Positions 21,200 to 29,174 of a DNA stretch of 64,000 bases are shown here, one piece after another. The notes beneath the pieces are model-generated. The model worked only from the letters and a program-made list of their open reading frames with translations, had not been told where the DNA came from and made no database searches. The position numbers and the translations under genes are program-made. The stretch is from Pontiella sulfatireligans (GTDB lineage: Bacteria > Verrucomicrobiota > Kiritimatiellia > Kiritimatiellales > Pontiellaceae): positions 1,860,001-1,924,000 of the forward strand of contig NZ_CAAHFH010000002.1 of assembly GCF_900890705.1 (NCBI RefSeq), in the 5' to 3' direction. Every line of letters starts with the position of its first letter. Position 1 is the stretch's first letter.

Positions 21200-21235
21200 T
21201 CTAATCCAAACTCACGGCCGTGAGTTTGGATTAGA
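21200..21235. repeat. Perfect 36-bp palindrome overlapping the PaaX-like stop
   Basis: CTAATCCAAACTCACGG and its exact reverse complement abut at 21217/21218 with one further matching base pair at each end. The stop codon of the PaaX-like gene (21231-21233) lies in the right arm. It could be a bidirectional terminator for the two convergent genes or an operator. Confidence 0.85.
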
Positions 21236-22058
21236 TGTTTTCTAGACGGGACGCTACGGCGTGCATGATCTGGTTGTGAAGGGAATACACCTTCTCGCCC
21301 ATGTAGCCGGACGGACGCAACACCCGCGGAAGCAGCGGATCCAGCACGAATGCCGACCGGTAGGCGCCGAGCTCATCCCTAACCAAAAAAGCAAGTGCTT
21401 CAGCGTCGCATACGCCGGAGCTGAGCCGGTCTAGGTTTTCGCCGAATACATCGCAGTAGCGTTGCTGGATTTCATTCAGCCGGTCAAAGTTCCAGGCATC
21501 GTCCACCACCCGGCGGTTCGGAAGCCCCAGAACCGTGCGCGACTCGAACAGATAGGCGAACGAGTCCACCCCCGCCGCCTTCGCCAAGTCGTCAAACTCC
21601 GGCCGGATGTCGTTTGGCGAAATCCACACGCTCTGCTGCAAGCATCCCATATGCAGCCGCTTCAAATATTTGCGCAACCCGTCTCGATAGACGCGGTTCC
21701 GCTCAGGGATGTCGTAGACAAAGAGATACCAAATGCCGTTCCACGACCGGTTCCAATATTTTTCAGGCCGGAAATAGGCGGCGAGCACTCCCTCCCCTTC
21801 TTCGGTCAGCCGCAGCACCGGTATTCTCCCTCCGCCCTGCCCCGTAACGGCCAGTCCGGATTTGCGAAGCCGGTAGACGGCGTTCCAATACGCCTTCTCG
21901 TTTGGATAGCACGACTTTTTCAGCAGCCCCCACCCGCCCTGGGTCAAGAAGGTTGCCGTCAGGTCCAGCATTTCCATCAGCTCAAGCCCGATGCGCCTTT
22001 TCACGACCGGAAGACTGATATTGGGATCATGGAACTCCACCCACCTCATGTGTACCAT
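21231..22058 (-). CDS. PaaX-family transcription regulator
   Basis: A 275-residue protein. The N-terminal winged helix (GGWGLLKKSCYPNEKAYWNA; YRLRKSGLAVTGQGGG, residues about 40-80) precedes a Cas2-like ferredoxin-fold middle domain (WYLFVYDIPERNRVYRDGLR; LHMGCLQQSVWISP) and a helical PaaX C-terminal domain. PaaX repressors bind palindromes and respond to CoA thioesters. Here a palindrome lies directly against the start and a related one at the stop, so autoregulation is likely. The start at 22058 has no room for a ribosome site outside the palindrome; ATG 22049 is an alternative. No phenylacetate genes are present, so the effector is unknown. Confidence 0.85.
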   Translation of the reverse strand: MVHMRWVEFHDPNISLPVVKRRIGLELMEMLDLTATFLTQGGWGLLKKSCYPNEKAYWNAVYRLRKSGLAVTGQGGGRIPVLRLTEEGEGVLAAYFRPEKYWNRSWNGIWYLFVYDIPERNRVYRDGLRKYLKRLHMGCLQQSVWISPNDIRPEFDDLAKAAGVDSFAYLFESRTVLGLPNRRVVDDAWNFDRLNEIQQRYCDVFGENLDRLSSGVCDAEALAFLVRDELGAYRSAFVLDPLLPRVLRPSGYMGEKVYSLHNQIMHAVASRLENI

Positions 22059-22098
22059 GTTCTAATCCAGACTCACGGCCGTCAATCTGAATTAGAAC
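22059..22098. promoter_or_regulatory. Imperfect palindrome at the PaaX-like gene start, probable operator
   Basis: A 40-bp imperfect palindrome centred on ACGGCCGT. Its left half, TCTAATCCAGACTCACGG, differs from the half-site of the downstream 36-bp palindrome at a single base. It ends next to the first codon of the PaaX-like gene, where a bound repressor would block transcription. Confidence 0.6.
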
Positions 22099-22195
22099 TA
22101 TTTTTAGATCCGAGTCATCACACGTGTAAAATGTTAATTGCAGTTTTACGCTTTAATCAGGCACTATCCGCGTTTTGAAAAAGGATCCTTTACCC

Positions 22196-23782
22196 ATGCG
22201 TCTTAGAATAAATCAAATTTCCGTTCGGCTGACCTATGGCAAGAGCGACGTCCTCAAGGCCGTCTGCCGCGTGTTGCGTTGCCATAAGGAGCAGCTCCAA
22301 AATCTGGAAATCCTGCGCCGGTCGCTGGATGCGCGCAAAAAAGACAAGGAACCCCGCTATATTCTCTCGGTGGAGATCGATTATTCCGGCAAGCCGCCAA
22401 TGTGGAAACAGGGGCATCTTGAAAAAGCCCCGAAGCCTGAACCGCCGCTGGTGTTTCCAAGCGCTGAAGCAATTGATCCCCCGCCCGTGGTGATTGGCGC
22501 CGGCCCCGCGGGATTGATGGCTGCGCTGACGCTCGCCGAAGCAGGACGCAAGCCGCTGCTGATTGAACGTGGCGCAGAAACCCCCGAGCGAGAAAAGCAG
22601 GTGGAAGCCTTTTGGAAGGACGGAGCGCTCAATGTGGAGAGCAACGTGCTCTACGGCGAAGGCGGAGCCGGCCTTTTTTCCGACGGCAAGCTGACGGCAC
22701 GCTCGAAGGACCGCGCGCGCATCCGCCGCTTTTTTGAAACACTGGTTTCCTGTGGCGCATCGCCGGAGATTCTGTTCGATGCCATGCCGCATATCGGCAC
22801 CGATGATTTAACCCATATTATTCCGGCCGTCCGCAACCGCATTTGGGAACTGGGCGGCGCGTGCGCGTTTAATTCCAAGCTCGAAGGGCTGCAGATTGAA
22901 AACGGCGCCTTGCACGGCATTGTGGCGTCTGGAAATCAAATCCGAACGAATGCCTGCTTTTTAGCCACGGGCCACAGCGCACGCGATGTTTATGGAATGC
23001 TCGACAAACACGGCGTTCCCCTCGAAGCAAAGCCTTTTGCCGTTGGCGTGCGGCTGGAGATTCCCCAACAGCGGATCGACCAGGCGCAGTATGGCAAGTG
23101 GGCGGGAAAACTTCCGATGCTCGGAAGCGCGAGCTTCCGGCTGACCCGCAAAGAAGAAAAAAACGCGCGCCGCTGCTACAGCTTCTGCATGTGCCCGGGC
23201 GGATTGGTGATTTCGTGCGCTTCGTCGGAAGGGCTGATAACCTCCAACGGAATGAGCCTTTCTGCGCGCGACAAACCGTTCGGAAACGCGGCGTTCCTGG
23301 TTCCGGTTGATGTAGCTGACTTTCCAGTTGCAGAAAACCCCGCTCTCGCCGGCATTGATTTTCAGAAAAGGATGGAACGGGCGGCCTTTGAAGCCGGAGG
23401 CTCCAATTATGGATTGCCCGCCGCTCGGTTAATCGATTTTCTTGAAGGAAAAAAGGGCGACTTACCAACAGAGCGCTCGTGCATGCAGTCCTCCCCCGCC
23501 CTCCTGCAGGATATTTTGCCGGAGTTCGTATTCCACACGTTGGAATCAGCCGTTCCAAACATGTTGCGGGAATTGAACCGCACGCCACTGGAAGAAGCAG
23601 TTCTATATGCCTCTGAAACGCGCAGTTCCAGCCCTGTGCGCATTTTACGTGATACAGACGGCGAATCGACTGGCGTAAAAGGGCTTTTCCCGTGCGGCGA
23701 GGGGTCCGGCTATGCCGGAGGCATCGTAAGTTCGGCGCTCGATGGAATGAAATCCGTTGAGCAATATATATTTAGGAAATGA
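22196..23782 (+). CDS. FAD-dependent dehydrogenase (COG2509 type)
   Basis: 528 residues from ATG 22196, preceded at good distance by AAGGATCC; a TTG at 22175 would add seven residues. An N-terminal domain of about 95 residues (LRRSLDARKKDKEPRYILSV) precedes the Rossmann FAD motif VVIGAGPAGLMAALTLAEAG. Further flavin-binding blocks are ESNVLYGEGGAGLFSDGKLT and GLFPCGEGSGYAGGIVSSA. Family members are soluble flavoproteins of uncertain reaction found widely in anaerobes. It is followed 68 bases later by a small conserved gene. Confidence 0.85.
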   Translation: MRLRINQISVRLTYGKSDVLKAVCRVLRCHKEQLQNLEILRRSLDARKKDKEPRYILSVEIDYSGKPPMWKQGHLEKAPKPEPPLVFPSAEAIDPPPVVIGAGPAGLMAALTLAEAGRKPLLIERGAETPEREKQVEAFWKDGALNVESNVLYGEGGAGLFSDGKLTARSKDRARIRRFFETLVSCGASPEILFDAMPHIGTDDLTHIIPAVRNRIWELGGACAFNSKLEGLQIENGALHGIVASGNQIRTNACFLATGHSARDVYGMLDKHGVPLEAKPFAVGVRLEIPQQRIDQAQYGKWAGKLPMLGSASFRLTRKEEKNARRCYSFCMCPGGLVISCASSEGLITSNGMSLSARDKPFGNAAFLVPVDVADFPVAENPALAGIDFQKRMERAAFEAGGSNYGLPAARLIDFLEGKKGDLPTERSCMQSSPALLQDILPEFVFHTLESAVPNMLRELNRTPLEEAVLYASETRSSSPVRILRDTDGESTGVKGLFPCGEGSGYAGGIVSSALDGMKSVEQYIFRK

Positions 23783-23850
23783 GCACAATACCGGTTTGAA
23801 CCCTTTTGAGGCAATGTGGTCGAAGGGTTTGAAAGCAATGGAGGTATGTT

Positions 23851-24069
23851 ATGTTCCTAAAGCATGTACCATCAGGCGACTTGGTCGAGGTGATCGACCT
23901 GCCGGACGTGATCAACCCCGGATCCCCCACGGTTCGGGCAAGAGCCCATACGGGCGAGATCATTCAGCGTCCGGAAAACTTCCTGAAGACCGAACTCGCG
24001 TTCCCTTCAGGAGAAGCGCTGCCGCAGTGCTGGAGTGACGCCCACTACTACGAACACGCCGCCGCATAG
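23851..24069 (+). CDS. Small conserved protein, often mis-annotated as acetyltransferase
   Basis: 72 residues starting at ATG 23851 behind GGAGG. The sequence MFLKHVPSGDLVEVIDLPDV and the end ELAFPSGEALPQCWSDAHYY resemble a small family I recall from deltaproteobacteria and PVC bacteria. It is far too short for an acetyltransferase fold, so that name is misleading. A clear terminator follows, so this is the last gene of its unit. The function is unknown. Confidence 0.8.
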   Translation: MFLKHVPSGDLVEVIDLPDVINPGSPTVRARAHTGEIIQRPENFLKTELAFPSGEALPQCWSDAHYYEHAAA

Positions 24070-24074
24070 CGAGC

Positions 24075-24112
24075 GCCCCGTTTGAGCGGATTCAAACGGG
24101 GCTTTTCTTTTT
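24075..24112 (+). terminator. Rho-independent terminator
   Basis: GCCCCGTTTGA pairs with TCAAACGGGGC around a short loop, followed by a T-rich run. A weaker second hairpin, GGTGTC...GACACC with a long T run, follows at 24131-24163. Confidence 0.92.
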
Positions 24113-24190
24113 CAGATTTTACCTGTATTGCGTGGTGTCTGTTTTGACACCGCGTTTTTTTTTGCGGATTTTTGGAAAAGGAGTTCAACC

Positions 24191-24955
24191 ATGTTCGATT
24201 TTTGGCTGCCGATGGCCCTGCTTTTTGTCGCCGCCACCATTGCTGCGATCGTCGCGAGGCGAAAGCGCGACCGCTGCTTGAAATATTTCAACCGCGAGCC
24301 GGTGATGATTCTGATGCAGTCGGGCAAGTGGCTTTGGGGGCAGCTGTTCGCCTACCCCAAAACCATGGAACTGGTTTTCGATAATCCGCCCAAAGACGAA
24401 TCGGGCGTACGGAAGGCGAGCTATGTCCTCTATACGCCGGAGATTGACGGCATCAAGAAAATCCTCCAGCCCCCGCCGGAGTCGGGCACAAAAGAACACG
24501 AAAAATGGAAAAAGGAAATCCAGCAGATCGCGAATCCCTCGTTATTGCGCCGCTGTCGCCGCTGGATCTGGAATGTCTTCAATACGCTGCGCGATGCCAT
24601 CTCGCAGTCGCTCGGCATGATTATCGGCACCATGAAGACCAAGACCCCTATGGGCAAGGTGTCCGGTGCCGACAAGCGCGCGGGGGATATTGGCAATACG
24701 CTGCTCGGCACCGTGCCGAACGCCTACGAACCGGTGCTTGAAAAATATCTCTGCAAGCAAGTGATTGTTGAAATTATCGAGGATGGCGAGGTGATCGAAT
24801 TCGCTGGGCTGCTGCAGGAATATTCAGAAAAATACCTGCTGCTCCGCAACGTGGCCCACAAGCCTTCCATCGATACCGAGAGCGAGCTGTCCGACCGCTT
24901 CGACATTATTTTTCCTCGCAGCCAAGCGCTGGTGCGGCATTGCGTGGTGGCCTGA
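24191..24955 (+). CDS. Unknown membrane-anchored protein
   Basis: 254 residues from ATG 24191, preceded by AAAAGGAG. One N-terminal membrane helix (FWLPMALLFVAATIAAIVAR) is followed by a basic segment (RRKRDRCLKYF) and a soluble cytosolic domain. Near residues 195-230 lies KQVIVEIIEDGEVIEFAGLL followed by SEKYLLLRNV, a small beta unit. No recognised enzyme motif. It is one base upstream of the PhnP-like gene and heads the run of genes through folP, cdaA and cdaR. Confidence 0.75.
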   Translation: MFDFWLPMALLFVAATIAAIVARRKRDRCLKYFNREPVMILMQSGKWLWGQLFAYPKTMELVFDNPPKDESGVRKASYVLYTPEIDGIKKILQPPPESGTKEHEKWKKEIQQIANPSLLRRCRRWIWNVFNTLRDAISQSLGMIIGTMKTKTPMGKVSGADKRAGDIGNTLLGTVPNAYEPVLEKYLCKQVIVEIIEDGEVIEFAGLLQEYSEKYLLLRNVAHKPSIDTESELSDRFDIIFPRSQALVRHCVVA

Positions 24956-24956
24956 T

Positions 24957-25730
24957 ATGAAATTTACATTTCTCGGCACGGGAACCTCGCACGGCATCCC
25001 GATGATTGGATGCTCTTGCAGCGTGTGCACTTCCACGGATCTTAAAAACAAGCGCCGGCGCTGCAGCCTTTATGTGGTCGCCGAAGGCCAGCACCTTATT
25101 TTCGACACACCTCCGGATTTCCGCGACCAAGTGCTCAACTTTGGCGTCGAGCGCGTTGATGCGGTTTTTCTAACGCACCCGCATGCCGACCATATTTATG
25201 GTTTCGATGACGTCCGCCGCTTTTCCGATATTCAAAACGGCCATATCCCGGTCTATGGATCGCCCAGAACCATCAAACAGATGCGAAAAAAGTTCGACTA
25301 TGTGGACCGGAAGAGCCACTCCTTCGGAGGCGTTCCGCGCGTTCGCTTTACGGATCAGACCGAACCGGTTGAAATCGGCGGCGCGGTGATGGTCACTCCC
25401 CTGCCCGTTTCGCACGGAAAGGACATCGTCTACGGATTTCTCGTAGAAGCCGGTGGGGTGCGGATTGCCTATATTCCAGACTGCAACGGCATTCCAGAAA
25501 CTACTTTCGAGTTGCTGGAAAACATGAATGCGATGATCCTCGACGGCCTCCGCCCGCAAAAGCACCCCACCCACTTTTCCACCGGCGAATGCATCGAGCA
25601 GTTGGAACGGATCGGCGCCAAGCGTTCGTTCATCACCCACCTCACCCACAACTCCGAGCACCACAGCCTGCAGCAGAAGCTTGGCGAAGCGGCAACCGTT
25701 CCTTGGGATGGCCTGCAAATCGTGCTATGA
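24957..25730 (+). CDS. PhnP-like metallo-beta-lactamase-fold phosphodiesterase
   Basis: A 257-residue cytosolic hydrolase. LGTGTSHGIPMIGCSCSVC opens the protein and carries a Cys cluster as in PhnP. The metal site is THPHADHIYGFDDVR (HxHxDH) near residue 80, with LPVSHG and ITHLTHNSEHH supplying later His ligands. Members hydrolyse cyclic phosphodiesters; the true substrate here is unknown. It overlaps tightly with its neighbours in the folP-cdaA-cdaR unit. The first gene of this unit, folP, begins eight bases after this stop. Confidence 0.88.
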   Translation: MKFTFLGTGTSHGIPMIGCSCSVCTSTDLKNKRRRCSLYVVAEGQHLIFDTPPDFRDQVLNFGVERVDAVFLTHPHADHIYGFDDVRRFSDIQNGHIPVYGSPRTIKQMRKKFDYVDRKSHSFGGVPRVRFTDQTEPVEIGGAVMVTPLPVSHGKDIVYGFLVEAGGVRIAYIPDCNGIPETTFELLENMNAMILDGLRPQKHPTHFSTGECIEQLERIGAKRSFITHLTHNSEHHSLQQKLGEAATVPWDGLQIVL

Positions 25731-25737
25731 ACAACTT

Positions 25738-26598
25738 ATGACGAACCGCAGAACCTACAATTGGAAGTGTCGCAACCTCACTCTGAAGTTGGGCGACCGA
25801 ACGCTGGTGATGGGCATTCTAAATGCGACGCCCGACTCGTTTTCCGATGGCGGCGATTTTTACGATATCAATGCCGCCGTGGACCGTGCGCTGGACATGG
25901 AGGCCCAAGGCGCAGACATCATTGATATTGGCGGCGAATCAACCCGGCCCGGCGCAACGCCTGTTCCGGCTTTAGAAGAGATTAAACGCACGCTTCCCGT
26001 CATAGAAAAGATCCGCGAGCACTCCTCTGTTCCGATTTCAATCGATACGATGAAGGCTGAAACGGCCTTTCAGGCATTGGAAGCCGGAGCAAACATCATT
26101 AATGACATCTCGGCGTTCGAGACCGATCCCAAAATGGTTGAAGTAGCCGCACAGACTGCTGCAGGAGCGGTTTTAATGCATATGAAGGGCACACCGCAAA
26201 CGATGCAGGATGATCCCGCTTATGCAAACGTGGTTCAGGATGTTCGGAGCTATTTGCAGCAACGCATGGACTTTGCGGCATCCCACGGCGTCGGGCGCGA
26301 ACACTTGGTGGTAGACCCCGGCATCGGCTTCGGCAAAACACTTGAACACAATCTGGACGTGATGCGCAGGCTGCCCGATTTGGCGGAATGCGGCCGCCCG
26401 CTGCTCGTTGGCGCCTCGCGAAAAAGCTTCATCGGACAGTTGCTTGGGCGCGACAATCCCGCCGAACGACTGTCCGGCAGCCTGGGCGCAGCCGCATGGG
26501 CGGTGCTTCAAGGCGCGCATATTTTGCGGGTGCACGATGTAATCGAAACTTGCGATGTTTGCCGCATGTTGGATACATTCGTTTGCGGAGAGCCCTGA
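25738..26598 (+). CDS. folP: Dihydropteroate synthase
   Basis: 286 residues from ATG 25738; the frame continues further upstream without a better start. It condenses p-aminobenzoate with dihydropterin pyrophosphate in folate synthesis. Diagnostic motifs are GILNATPDSFSDGGDFYD, DIIDIGGESTRPGATPV, SIDTMKAETA, DPGIGFGKTLEHNLD and GASRKSFIG. Its stop overlaps the cdaA start (TGATG), an arrangement seen in many PVC and Bacteroidetes genomes. Confidence 0.96.
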   Translation: MTNRRTYNWKCRNLTLKLGDRTLVMGILNATPDSFSDGGDFYDINAAVDRALDMEAQGADIIDIGGESTRPGATPVPALEEIKRTLPVIEKIREHSSVPISIDTMKAETAFQALEAGANIINDISAFETDPKMVEVAAQTAAGAVLMHMKGTPQTMQDDPAYANVVQDVRSYLQQRMDFAASHGVGREHLVVDPGIGFGKTLEHNLDVMRRLPDLAECGRPLLVGASRKSFIGQLLGRDNPAERLSGSLGAAAWAVLQGAHILRVHDVIETCDVCRMLDTFVCGEP

Positions 26599-27455
26599 TG
26601 CAATGGAAAGAAGCCTTTGAACTGCCGGACGTGCTGGGATGGATAGAAATATTCATCGTGGCCGCCCTGCTTTATTTTATTTTCCGGCTATTCAAAGGCA
26701 CACGCGGCGCGGCGATCCTAACCGGCTTGATCATCTTATCCGGCACGCTCTACGCCATTACCAGCCTGAGCCATCTCGACGTGCTGAATTGGCTGCTCTC
26801 CAAACTCATGCTTTATATCTCGCTGGCCGTCGTGGTTATTTTCCAACCGGAGATCAGACGCGTACTTGCCAAACTGGGAAGGCAACCTTGGAGCACCAAC
26901 GGAATAACGAAGCAAAAGTCTCTGGTTGAACCGATTATGCAAACCGTAAAAACACTTTCAACCCGAAAGATCGGGGCGCTGATTGCCATTGAACGGGAAA
27001 TCGGAACCCGCGCCATCCAGGATACCGGCACCAAGATCAACAGCGTGGTCAGCGCCGAACTGCTTTCCACCATCTTCTTTCCGCATACGCCGCTGCACGA
27101 CGGCGGCGTCATTATTTCCGGCGACCGCATCTGCGCGGCAGGCTGCCTCTTCCCCCTCTCCCAAAAGGAAGAGCTAAGCAAGACGCTTGGAACCCGCCAC
27201 CGCGCCGCGATTGGACTGACTGAAGAAACCGATTCGATTGTCGTCGTGATTTCGGAAGAAACCGGGGCCGTTTCGATTGCATACAACGGACGCCTGCGGC
27301 GGGGCATGGAAGAAGAACGCTTGCGACGGGTTCTCACATCCATGCTTAGGCGCGAACGAACCGGCCTCGCGCGGTTCCAGCAGAAAATCCAAACCGGAGA
27401 AGCGACGCTCTCGGATACGGTCTTGATGCCCTACGGAGAAGAGCACGATGAGTAA
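26598..27455 (+). CDS. cdaA: Membrane diadenylate cyclase CdaA
   Basis: 285 residues from ATG 26598, overlapping the folP stop. Three N-terminal membrane helices (IFIVAALLYFIFRLF; AAILTGLIILSGTLYAI; LLSKLMLYISLAVVVIF) are followed by the DAC domain that joins two ATP into cyclic di-AMP. The RHR motif is present in TLGTRHRAAIG. The first active-site motif reads TPLHDGGVII, with Gly where DGA is usual. c-di-AMP controls K+ and osmolyte uptake and wall homeostasis. The cdaR stop-start overlap (ATGAGTAA) implies coupling. Confidence 0.93.
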   Translation: MQWKEAFELPDVLGWIEIFIVAALLYFIFRLFKGTRGAAILTGLIILSGTLYAITSLSHLDVLNWLLSKLMLYISLAVVVIFQPEIRRVLAKLGRQPWSTNGITKQKSLVEPIMQTVKTLSTRKIGALIAIEREIGTRAIQDTGTKINSVVSAELLSTIFFPHTPLHDGGVIISGDRICAAGCLFPLSQKEELSKTLGTRHRAAIGLTEETDSIVVVISEETGAVSIAYNGRLRRGMEEERLRRVLTSMLRRERTGLARFQQKIQTGEATLSDTVLMPYGEEHDE

Positions 27456-28392
27456 GCCTTTTTCCAAATTCTGGGGCAACCTCCGCAAAGAAAAGTGGTT
27501 GATGCTTTTTTGTTTCGTGCTGGCTTTCTTTGCCTGGCAAGGGATTAGAAGAAATCTGGGCTTCGAGGTTTCTGTATCCGATATATTGGTCGATGTGGAT
27601 GTTCCCGAAGGCGTTGCGGTTTGGGAAAAATCCACGCACCGGGTGAATATTCTATTTCGTGGATCGCGCGAAGACATCCGTTATCTAAATAACGAGCAGC
27701 TTCGCGTTGTCATCCCCTTGCCCAATCCTGCATACGGCGAAGATATTAATGTTAAGCTCTCGGAAAAATTCCTCAGGAACCCGACGGGCGCCAAAGTGGT
27801 CCGTTTCAGCCCTTCCGACGTCACGGTCAAACTCGACCATGAAGGCGAACGCCTCCTCCCGGTCAAGGCGACGATCAACGGAACCCTGCCTGAAGGACTA
27901 GAGGTGGACCGGATTGTCTGCACACCTGCATCGGTTAGGGTTTTCGGTGCGCAGCAGGTGCTGGATGGGATGGAAAGCATTCATACGGAAACGATTGAAC
28001 TGAAAGACCGCCAAGCAACATTCAAGGAAAGCATTCCTGTTGCCCTGCCCCAGGCGGGCAGAATGCAGGTGGATCCCGACTGGGTATCGGTTGAATTTAT
28101 CCTGGAAGAGCGCAGCTCTGTGCAATCTTTTGAAAACGTAGAAGTTAAAATAATGTGCGCATCTGGAGAACAAAGGCACTTCAATATTCACCCGCAAACT
28201 ATATCAGTCACCGTAAAAGGGCAGCAGCAGCGGATTGAACAAATGCGATCAAGCGATGTCTTTGCTTTTGTAAGCTGTTCCGACCTTGCGGAAAACACCG
28301 GCTACGATTTGCCCGTTGTTTTGGATCTTCCCCAAGATGTTCAGCTTGTTAAAACAGTTCCTACGGTTGTACACGTTGATGTTGAAAATTAG
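27448..28392 (+). CDS. cdaR: CdaR-like YbbR-domain regulator of CdaA
   Basis: A 314-residue protein with one N-terminal membrane helix (WLMLFCFVLAFFAWQGI) and extracytoplasmic YbbR repeats; clear repeat-like strands are VDVPEGVAVWEKSTHRVNI, LPEGLEVDRIVCTPASVRV and ALPQAGRMQVDPDWVSVEF. CdaR-type proteins modulate CdaA from outside the membrane. The start overlaps the end of cdaA by eight bases, the usual cdaA-cdaR arrangement. Confidence 0.9.
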   Translation: MSKPFSKFWGNLRKEKWLMLFCFVLAFFAWQGIRRNLGFEVSVSDILVDVDVPEGVAVWEKSTHRVNILFRGSREDIRYLNNEQLRVVIPLPNPAYGEDINVKLSEKFLRNPTGAKVVRFSPSDVTVKLDHEGERLLPVKATINGTLPEGLEVDRIVCTPASVRVFGAQQVLDGMESIHTETIELKDRQATFKESIPVALPQAGRMQVDPDWVSVEFILEERSSVQSFENVEVKIMCASGEQRHFNIHPQTISVTVKGQQQRIEQMRSSDVFAFVSCSDLAENTGYDLPVVLDLPQDVQLVKTVPTVVHVDVEN

Positions 28393-28409
28393 CAGAGGAA
28401 ATTTATACC

Positions 28410-29072
28410 ATGAAATCCCATCTTTTAGTCATTGCAAGCCTTCTACTCGCCTCCTCCTGCGTTTTTTCACAGGAAACTGGAAGCACTTCAAATGCGGCCT
28501 TGTCAGGACTTTCAATCGAAACTCAAACCACCGAAGAACGTATTCAGTTTCTTCTGGATGTCGCAACGGCGTATTTCAATGAAGACGATTTTGAGTCGGC
28601 GATCAGTGCCTATGAGCGCATCTTAGAGATCGATCCCATGCACCAGCAAACGCGATTCATCATCGGCCATGTTTACATCAGCGGAAAACAGTATAAGAAA
28701 GCCGAGGAACAGCTTTCTGCCCTGATTGAAGATTACCCTGAAGATTTCAAACTACTGAACAACCTGGCATGGCTCTATGCGACAGCAGAGGATCCGAGTT
28801 TCCGTGATGGCCAAAAGGCCATTTCTCTGGCTAGGCAGGCTATCGTACTTGCCCCGAACGACCACCACGTATGGAGCACGCTTTCTGAGGCCTACTACGT
28901 CAGCAGTGAGTATGAGAAGGCCTACCGCTCCATCAATCATATGGCTGCTTTAGCCGCCCGTTATGGAACTGATATCACTAAAGAATCAGTTGAAGACTAC
29001 AACGAGCAGATTCGCAAATGCAAACGCGCAATGGATACAGCGGAGGCCATAAAGGGCGACTTGGAAGAATAA
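28410..29072 (+). CDS. Exported TPR protein
   Basis: 220 residues. The signal sequence MKSHLLVIASLLLASSCVFS may be a weak lipobox (ASSC) or a type I signal. It is followed by TPR units at about 45-80 (VATAYFNEDDFESAISAYER), 80-112 (QQTRFIIGHVYISGKQYKKA), 113-146 and 147-185 (HHVWSTLSEAYYVSSEYEKA). TPRs bind proteins; the partner is unknown. It is 17 bases after cdaR and may be co-transcribed. Confidence 0.82.
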   Translation: MKSHLLVIASLLLASSCVFSQETGSTSNAALSGLSIETQTTEERIQFLLDVATAYFNEDDFESAISAYERILEIDPMHQQTRFIIGHVYISGKQYKKAEEQLSALIEDYPEDFKLLNNLAWLYATAEDPSFRDGQKAISLARQAIVLAPNDHHVWSTLSEAYYVSSEYEKAYRSINHMAALAARYGTDITKESVEDYNEQIRKCKRAMDTAEAIKGDLEE

Positions 29073-29174
29073 CCACCCCCCTTCCCTTATTGTGTGCAAC
29101 TGCTTGTTGACCCCTAGTTAAGAGGGTGCAACTATCTGCTTCTATTTTATTACGCTGAAAGATTGGATTTATTT

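Noticed and set aside
21231-22058. Cas2-like fold and nearby palindromes suggesting CRISPR
   Set aside because: The fold is part of a PaaX regulator, and no repeat-spacer array or Cas1 gene is present anywhere in the window.
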